From: Rhabdophis nuchalis
Lineage: Eukaryota; Chordata; Lepidosauria; Squamata; Natricidae
DNA length: 64,000 nucleotides
Assembly: GCA_039707465.1 (NCBI GenBank)
Contig: CM077647.1
Coordinates: forward strand, 118,794,610-118,858,609
Direction of reading: 5' to 3'
Below the pieces are notes generated by a model that saw only the letters and a list, made by a program, of their open reading frames with translations, searched no databases and was not told where the DNA came from. This document shows, one piece after another, positions 57,024 to 64,000 of the stretch (positions are counted from its first letter, which is position 1; every line of letters starts with the position of its first letter). A program made the position numbers and the translations under genes.

Positions 57024-58116
57024 AGCATATGCATTCATGGAAATAAAAGTGACAAGGGAAGCTGATTCAGGTTAGATGCTTTTTTAAGTGCAAAATATCA
57101 GACAACAAAGTCATTTTTTTTGAGCTGTGTTTTTTTCATATGTTCATTGCTTGCTCTAGCAACTGTAAGATTTCTTTACCACCAGGCACAAACGACAGTA
57201 GCCAGGATTTGGTTTAGCAGGTAGAGATTATAATTTGGAATCTGCACCCTAGCTTTAAATCAACCACATGCAAAGTGAGATTTTCCAGGAGTTATATTCC
57301 AACATATTGAAGACTAAAATTGTTCAGTATTGTTTATATCACTATATAAAGCAATTTCTATCCTACTTCAGAATATATCAGTAAAGTCAAATTTTTTGCT
57401 TGGTGTTCTTGCATGGGGTTTTGTTTTTTGTTTTTTGGGAAAGTAGGGAAGGAAGTGGGGCAATGTTTGAGAGAAGCATTAGCTAAAAGGTTTATTAAAA
57501 AATCAAGGGTAGCATTCAGACAAAGAGGTCAAAAGTCAATAAGCTTTTGCTTACTCTAGAAGATTCTGGAGATCCATCTCCCTTTACACCTTGCTGGAGC
57601 ATCCCTCAAAAGCCTGAGAATAAACATGGAGAATAGACAAAAGCATAAGCTTTCTACATATTCTTTCTGTGACAGACCTGAATACACTTGGGAGTACAAT
57701 TACCCTCTTCCCCTAAAGCCAAGTGTCTTCCTCCTCCTCCATTGTTGTTTTTGTTCTGTCTGTTCATCTGATTTTTACCATTGGATAAACACATTTAGGC
57801 TTTGGCATGAAAAACTCTCTTTGAGTGGTGTCATCAAGTCATGGACAAATGCATATAATAAAAAGATAAATCCTCTCCCAAGCCAATTGACCCAGGAATG
57901 GCTGAAGTGAGACTACCTCAGACTATCTACCTCAGATACTAATTTGATGGAAGAAACAACTTCAAGGCTCTTGCCTGAGGGGTGGCCAGAATAAACTTTC
58001 CCACGACCAAACCATCCTCTGTGGACAAGATAACAAAGATATCCTATAAAAAAAACCTCATATGAACAAATACAGTTGGTTTGGGCTTGCAGTTCCTATA
58101 TCATGTGACTTTAGAC
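57024..58116. other. Intergenic, nothing recognised
   Basis: Unique DNA upstream of GFAP. No open frame with family features. Confidence 0.45.
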
Positions 58117-58235
58117 CAGGGATGGGGAACTATGGCCCCTTTGTGACCTGTGGACTTTGACTCCAGCCATGCTGGCTCAGAAATTCTGGGAGTTGAAGCT
58201 CACGGTCATAAAGGGGCCATAGTTTCCCACCCCTG
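58117..58235. mobile_element. hAT foldback MITE, CAGGGATGGGGAACTATGG
   Basis: A palindromic element of 119 bp, from CAGGGATGGGGAACTATGGC to GCCATAGTTTCCCACCCCTG. The flanks ctttagac (58109-58116) and ctttacac (58236-58243) match at 7 of 8 positions. Confidence 0.9.
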
Positions 58236-60080
58236 CTTTACACAGTTCATATTTAGAATGAGCTGGTAAAGTAGAAGGCAGAAATGTGACTTCCTGCCTA
58301 AATAAAAGCATTACCCCTGAAGCAATGTATGATCTTAGAAGTATATTTGGAAGCTTTTTGATGGCATGAAGTTCTTTAATCATGTACCACTTGGGCCATC
58401 TATAGTTTCTCAAAGTTCTTTTTGACAGAGGTTTTCAACAATGCTTCTCCTCCTACCCTACACCCCATTAACTTTGATTTCTTTGTTTCTGTCGATTTCT
58501 TCCCTGGGGACAGTGTGTTCTCTCAGCAATTCTCAGTTTTCCTGACAATGGCAATTGGGCTGGGAAGTTGGTATCAATCTTGCAATGATGAGTATGAAAC
58601 TGGACAGTTTGGGACAGGACATAGACTACAGAGCTCCTTCTGTTCTAAGAAAAGAGCTCTTGCTGTGGCCTCAGGTCTATTAGTAAGGCCTTTTGTGGGA
58701 CTGTCTGCTTCTGGCTCCAGAGGGACGCAGGGCCTGGTCAGCCAGGACTGTTCAAAAAATGGAGGGGGGAGTTGTAGTTAAGCAAGAACTGAACTGAGAT
58801 GAGACAGCTGCAGAACAGGGGTGTGGCAGGCAGACAAGCAGTTGGCTCAAACTTTTTCCCAACCATGGTAATTTCCAGAGAACTGGGAGCATCAAAGCCT
58901 ATTTGCAATTAAAATGGTACTATATAATAATAGGTGGGAAAGGTCTGACCAATACCATAAATGAACATGCATTGTAATTAGCAAAATCATTTATTATTTG
59001 AGAGCAGCCAATCTTGTGTCTGCTGTCCACCTACTTATCCCAGTAGAGCCAGAAACCAAGAATACAGTTAATGTCAGCAATGATGAGACTCATTCTTGGT
59101 GGTTCTCTTTGCCATCTTTTCCTTTTTTTATCCTTAGAAAAGTAAAGTGGTTATTTAAAGTATGATTTATACCTATTTAGTTCTTAAACTTGTTCAAGCA
59201 AGAGAAAGATTCTGACAAGCACTGTCTCAGACCAGATAGGTCTGGTATTAGAATGAATTAGTCTTGAATAAGAGCAACTTTCTTCAAGATGGGATTTATT
59301 ATTCAAAACCTTGGAATATCATGTTTGGTAAGGCTGAGTACATATGTATAAGTATTTTCAAAGCACATTCTGGTTTGGTATCTCTTTATAAAAGTAATAT
59401 AACTGATTACGTGCCCACTCTTGTTAATTCTGTTCCTTTTAATGGTACCAGATATATCTCCAACTTGAATTGGGAAAAAATATAAAATTATGGGGGATCA
59501 AACTTGTCCCAGTCTTCAAGGATCTGCTGGATCTGAAAGTCAATCAGAAGTTTAAAATTAAATTTAAATCTGATTTAATTAGTTTTTCAGCTGTTTATGA
59601 GATGAATCAAACTCCTGGCATTTTGGATGCCTAAAGAAAATGCAGTAGATTGCTGATAATGAGACAGACAGTACTATTCACATTCCAAAAATGCTAAAAG
59701 TTTGCTATATTTTTCAGTCTGAAACCCTTTCCGACTGCCTCCCTCTCTTAGACCAAGGTAACCGAGGTGGTTAATAATTGCAATGTGGGGAGGAGGAGGT
59801 GCAAAGGGATCTAACTTTTGATAGCATCATATTGCCTTAACACGTGAGTTGCAAGGAGATGGTGGCCATCATAGGCGGACAAAGTCATCCAAGTGCTTTC
59901 TCTCTCTCTTTGATCAAGAATGCTCAAAGCTCTTGCCTAATGTCTTTCTTTTCTCTCTTTGCCAGGGCACAGGGCACTTGGCATGGTAAATATGAAATAT
60001 GTTGGGGCCTGGCAGGCAACCCATTCCTCCCCCTCTTCCAGCCCTTCACAGGCGTATGATCAGGCAGGGATGGTTAATCC
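58236..60080. other. GFAP upstream region, 1.8 kb
   Basis: Repeat-poor for this window, in contrast to the flanking 40 kb, so it may hold GFAP regulatory DNA. I cannot name individual sites with confidence. Confidence 0.4.
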
Positions 60081-60085
60081 TTCTG

Positions 60086-60091
60086 CATAAA
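60086..60091 (+). promoter_or_regulatory. GFAP: TATA-like box of GFAP (CATAAA)
   Basis: CATAAA lies 68 nt upstream of the ATG in the context tccttctgcataaaaccctg. As I recall it, the mammalian GFAP promoter uses the same non-canonical CATAAA after tccttc. This predicts a start site near 60115 and a short 5' UTR of about 40 nt. Confidence 0.6.
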
Positions 60092-60153
60092 ACCCTGTGC
60101 AGCACTCATACAGAAAACCCTGAGTTTGCAGAGCCTGCAAAAACATTTTGACC

Positions 60154-60653
60154 ATGGAAGGACATAGACTCTCATCCTACGGAAGGCGCTTCGGCTCACA
60201 AACCACCTCTGTCCACCATGCCTTGAGGTTCTTGCCAGGCCGCAAATACTTTCCTCCATCTCCCACTACCCAGTTCTCTGTCACTAAGCTGAAGACAGCC
60301 AGACTAAGTTTCCATTCTGGCCCCAAGTTCTCTGACAAGGTGGATTTTTCTTTGGCGGATGCTCTCAACAATGAATTCAAAGAGACCCGCACCAATGAGA
60401 AGGTGGAAATGATGGAGCTGAACGACCGTTTTGCCAGCTACATTGAAAAGGTTCGCTTCTTGGAGCAACAGAACAAAGTTCTTGTTGCTGAGCTCAATCA
60501 ACTTCGAGACAAAGAGCCCAATAAATTGGCTGACATTTACCAGGAAGAGATGAGGGAGCTACGTCATGAAGTAGACCAACTCTCCAACTCTAAAGCCCGG
60601 CTGGAGATTGAGAGAGACAACTTGCTGGAGGATCTCAACAATCTCCGGCAAAA
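60154..60653 (+). CDS. GFAP: GFAP exon 1 (glial fibrillary acidic protein), first 166 codons
   Basis: GFAP is the type III intermediate filament protein of astrocytes. The ATG at 60154 has a good context (accatgg) and opens 166 codons plus 2 nt before the donor gtaaga. The head domain (about 1-70) begins [16 protein letters not shown] and ends [18 protein letters not shown], matching the mammalian RVDFSLAGALNAGFKETR. Coil 1A follows at 87-108: [15 protein letters not shown] then RFLEQQNK, the conserved rod-initiation motif. Coil 1B begins near 121-125 ([17 protein letters not shown]) and the exon ends NNLRQK, the same point as the mammalian exon 1. The head is diverged from mammals but no lesion is seen. 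Exon 2 was not recognised before 64000, so intron 1 exceeds 3.3 kb. Confidence 0.93.
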
Positions 60654-61449
60654 GTAAGAAAGACTTGCCAGTTTTCATGAGGTGGGGGCAGAGCATTGAA
60701 ACACAGAAGTATAGATGGAAGTTGGGTGATGCTAAGCTTTAAAACGGTCTAAGTCTAGGATTTCCAAAGTGATCATTAGGGACGATTTAGTCAAGATCTG
60801 TATTTTCTGTATTTGAAACCAATTTTTCAATTAATCAGATAAGTTAAATAATTTTAGGGACATATTTGCATCACCTGGCCACATTCTGCTTGGCTATGGA
60901 ATTGACTAGAGCATCTTTCCCCTAAATACGATCCTTCAGATATTAAGATAGCAAACTCCTAAAATTCCAGTTAGTTCAGTAGCCTAGAATTTTGAGAACT
61001 GCAATTTCAGCACATCCTAGAAATTCCACATTGAGGAAAAATACTCCATAGAGCATAGAATTTCACAAAATGTGATTATTCAGAAATATATCATTTCTTC
61101 AGCAAGACAATTAATAATGGTAGACTTATCTTAGTGAAAGCTTCCAAATCATTGTAACCTTCTCCTGCAGTACCAGGCAGCCGCAGAGGTTTGGGAGAAA
61201 CATTTCCCCTAGTAATACAATCTGATAGTGAAATCTGAATTTCTGGTCAGCATAATTTATAAACTGAGTGTGAATTAATGTAAAGACTTTCTTGAAGGTA
61301 AACAATTTGGAAATAGGCAATTCATTTCATAGATAGCTTCTAATTATCTACATTTCTTATTTCCGAATTATAATTGTTCAATTGTTCCTGGGAGATTTAA
61401 AATATATAGAAAACGCAAGTAAATATATACTGCATATATGCATAATGTG
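60654..61449 (+). other. GFAP: GFAP intron 1, proximal part
   Basis: Donor gtaagaaag. Unique AT-rich intron sequence with no exon recognised. Confidence 0.7.
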
Positions 61450-61980
61450 CCCCAAAGCTGCTTTTTATGGAGGCAGCCTGGACTTTCTTGTTTTTTCTTT
61501 GAAGACATTTCGTTTCTCATCCAAGAAGCTTCTTCAACTCTGACAGGATAGTGGGGAATGGAAGGATTTACATTCCTTGCAGACAACTGGTTATTTGCAT
61601 CCTTTTAGAGGGTAGTTGAAATGCCTGGAGGTTTATCTGTGTCCCCAGGGTCACCTGAGTAGTGTTTCTGATTCCTGTAGTCTGAAATTTTCCACTGGAA
61701 ATCCATTCCTACTCTCACACCATTCAAAGGGTGTTCATCCCAAATTGTATAGCTAAACATACAGGGTCAACTCAGGTGACCTTGAGGACACAGCTAAACC
61801 TCCAAGTGCTTTAAGGATCCTCTAAAAGGATGCAAATTATCTGCTGTCTGCAAGGAATATAAATCCTTCCATTCCCCAGTATTCTGTCTGAGCTGAAGAA
61901 GCTTCTTGGATGAGAAGTGAAACATTTTCAAAGAAAAAACAAGAAAGTCCAGTTGCCTCTGGAAAAAGCAGCTTTGGGGC
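61450..61980. repeat. 530-bp foldback element in GFAP intron 1
   Basis: The left arm 61450-61661 (ccccaaagctgctttt...ctttcttgttttttctttga...ccaagaagcttcttc) is mirrored by 61772-61980 (...gaagaagcttcttgg...tcaaagaaaaaacaagaaag...aaaagcagctttgggg). Arms are about 210 bp with scattered mismatches and a spacer of about 110 bp. MITE-like, non-coding. Confidence 0.9.
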
Positions 61981-62269
61981 AACCGTGACCTGGGCAGACT
62001 TTTATACATACGGTAATTTGTATATATTGGCTGGCTGGGATCAGAAAGCAAGCTTTTTCTACAATAGTCCCTCTTTTATTGAACATCTTCCTCTTCTGAG
62101 ATCAGAGTGGTCCCAATCTTGTTAGTCTTTCATAAGGCCCTAAAAATCTATGTTCCCAAGCTGCTGAATGTGTCCCATTTCTTGGCTATATTGCTAAAGG
62201 GAAAAATATCTTGCTCTTGTATATCTTGAATTGGATGTTTTAAATGTTCTTTACTGGTTTTGTTGGTTT

Positions 62270-62515
62270 TGCCCGTCATTGACTGAGATGGGTGGCCATA
62301 GCATACCCGTTTTCTGACTTTTAAATCTGGATCATTTTAAATTCTTAAGGTTTTATAATGGGTTTTAGCACGGGATATAATTTAATAGTTTTTTAATAAT
62401 ATTTTTGTATTTTGTATGGTTTCTTAATATTGCCTGTGCGCTGCCCTGGGTCCTTGCAAGGAGAAGGGCGGGGTATAAATTTAATAAAATAAATAAATAA
62501 ATAAAATAGAAATTA
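62270..62515 (+). mobile_element. L2-like LINE 3' UTR fragment with (AAAT)n tail
   Basis: gggttttagcacgggatataatttaatag ... gcgctgccctgggtccttgcaaggagaaggg ... aataaataaataaa: the same 3' end as the other L2-like copies, without coding sequence. Followed by a short (GACA)n. Confidence 0.8.
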
Positions 62516-63033
62516 ACTAAATAAACAAACAGACAGACAGACAAATAACATTACAGCATATTATAGCATGTTCAAGCCAGCAGAGCCAATATAGAGATTA
62601 AATTTGCTTTAATTTAAATGTAATTCATTTCATTTAGTTAATTTGTATTTATTCCAAATATTTAACAAATTTCTTCCTTTGGTCCTAACTAAAATTAGAA
62701 CTCATTGCCAACTTTCAGAAGCACTGTAGGGCAGTACTCAGTTCTGTTGTTCCATCCCATTTCAGTATAGCTACTGTCCTCCCTTGAAACTCAAACTATT
62801 TTTAAAACAAGAGCATTATAGGTGTTATAGTAAGAGCAAACCATATACTTTTCAAAATCAAACCATTATTAGACAGAAGGAAGCATTTTCCTCAGTTGGC
62901 AGTTGGTGAGATGACAAAAGATTTCTATCATTCATAAATAACCTCAGCTACTTTGCTGCATAATCTTTAATCAACTACAAAGGAAGGCTTGTCCAAGCAT
63001 CCCCAGGATTGAGTGAAGATTTAATTTCTATAC

Positions 63034-63448
63034 CCGTGATGACAAACTTATGGCACGCATGCCACAGATCTCTACAGGCATACCAGCCGTCGCCCCATCC
63101 CAGCTCCACCACGCATGCATGCGTACCTCCCACCGGCCAGCTGGTCTCGGGTTTGCTGCCATGTATGCACGGGACACATGTGGGGGCACATACAGGGGGC
63201 GCACATGCGCATGTGTGTGGGGGGGAAGGGGACCCGCATTGCATTTTGAGGGTGAATGTGCATGGGCATTCCCCCATTCCACCCCATTTTGAGCCTGGAA
63301 GGCCTCCTGCACCAACCTGGAAGCCAAACCAGAGTGTGGAATAGGGTGCATGCAATGGGGCTGAGCACATACCTGGGGGGCACTCACATTACACTTTGGG
63401 GATGTACACACTTTGGCCACTTGGCACCAAAAAGGTTCGCCATCACTG
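63034..63448. mobile_element. hAT-type MITE, CAGTGATGG family
   Basis: The termini are CCGTGATGACAAAC and GGTTCGCCATCACTG. Perfect 8-bp duplications ttctatac lie at 63026-63033 and 63449-63456. 415 bp, non-coding, within GFAP intron 1. Confidence 0.9.
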
Positions 63449-63456
63449 TTCTATAC

Positions 63457-64000
63457 AATGCACATGGAACAGGGGACAGTCTAAACTGTCCTCCACGCCA
63501 GAAAGCAAAATGACTTTCCTTTTTTAAAGGAAATCTTTGGTTGTAGAATATGGCAGACAGTCTTTAGATGCTGGGCTGGATTTACCATTCTTGGAAAATG
63601 ATTTGAAATGGATGGGGCTGAAACCAGTATGAAACCAGCAAAGAAAATATATTCCTGGAATTTGGAGCGAAGCTTCCTCATTTTATAGTTTACATTACAA
63701 TTTGTATATATTTTGTGCCTCCAAATGGCAAAAAAATACATTGCCAGTTCTCAGCAGTTTGGGGATACAGGGGGGCTTCTAGTTAACCATCCCGCCTATA
63801 AAGCATCATCACAAAAGGTCTCGTCTGAATGCAGACCAGCAGGAGGAGAGCTATAGCAGCCTAAGAGCAGTCTTAGAACTGTCCCTCAAATATGGAGGAT
63901 CTTTTTTTAAAAAATGCCATGGTTCACATTCCCTATTATGATAGGTAAATCAGTTCCCTTCCTGTTTTTGCAAGCCTGTTTTCTTTCATTCCCTGCTTCC
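63457..64000 (+). other. GFAP: GFAP intron 1, distal part in window
   Basis: Unique sequence to the end of the window. The second GFAP exon (about 61 bp in mammals) was not recognised. Confidence 0.5.

Noticed and set aside
58422..58781. 119-codon frame upstream of GFAP as an extra exon
   Set aside because: No family motif, no conserved splice pattern, and GFAP exon 1 has its own promoter and ATG.

Overview
The window is vertebrate nuclear DNA, almost certainly from a squamate reptile and plausibly a snake. The evidence is spliced genes with GT-AG introns, two Sauria-type tRNA-derived SINEs, CR1, L2-like, Rex1-like and L1 non-LTR retrotransposons, abundant hAT miniature elements with 8-bp target duplications, and long tetranucleotide arrays including a (GATA)n tract. 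There are no bacterial-style genes; the real genes are exons scattered among transposons.

Left part (about 3.6-15.9 kb, + strand): exons of a kinesin-8 gene identified as KIF18B. The motor part is damaged. One exon is 7 nt short of the length expected, the next has an in-frame TAG, the switch I SSRSH motif reads SSQSH, the switch II DLAGSE motif reads DMAASE, and the final motor exons are missing or reduced to a doubtful vestige among repeats. The non-motor tail exons are open and mostly well spliced, with phase conflicts at two junctions. I annotate the locus as a decaying KIF18B.

Right end (60.15 kb onward, + strand): promoter and exon 1 of GFAP (glial intermediate filament), apparently intact. 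KIF18B followed by GFAP on the same strand matches the mammalian order, so this is the orthologous locus.

Middle (about 16-60 kb): 44 kb with no recognisable host gene, built of nested transposons. Highlights are: (i) a full-length L1 at 23531-29338 with both ORFs open, inserted into a CR1 with a perfect 17-bp target duplication; (ii) two L1-type elements at 49279-54005, one inserted inside the other's ORF1, each with a perfect 16-bp duplication, and each carrying ORF1 but no ORF2, like the mammalian half-L1 (HAL1) class; (iii) a 1.87-kb hAT element inside an L2 copy, carrying a GC-rich inverted repeat and about 1 kb of GA-rich simple repeat; (iv) several MITE families, large foldbacks and an unusual (TACC)n-based minisatellite family; (v) a fragment resembling a cordon-bleu (COBL/COBLL1) coding segment.

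All identifications rest on reading the sequence and recalled family features; no database search was run.
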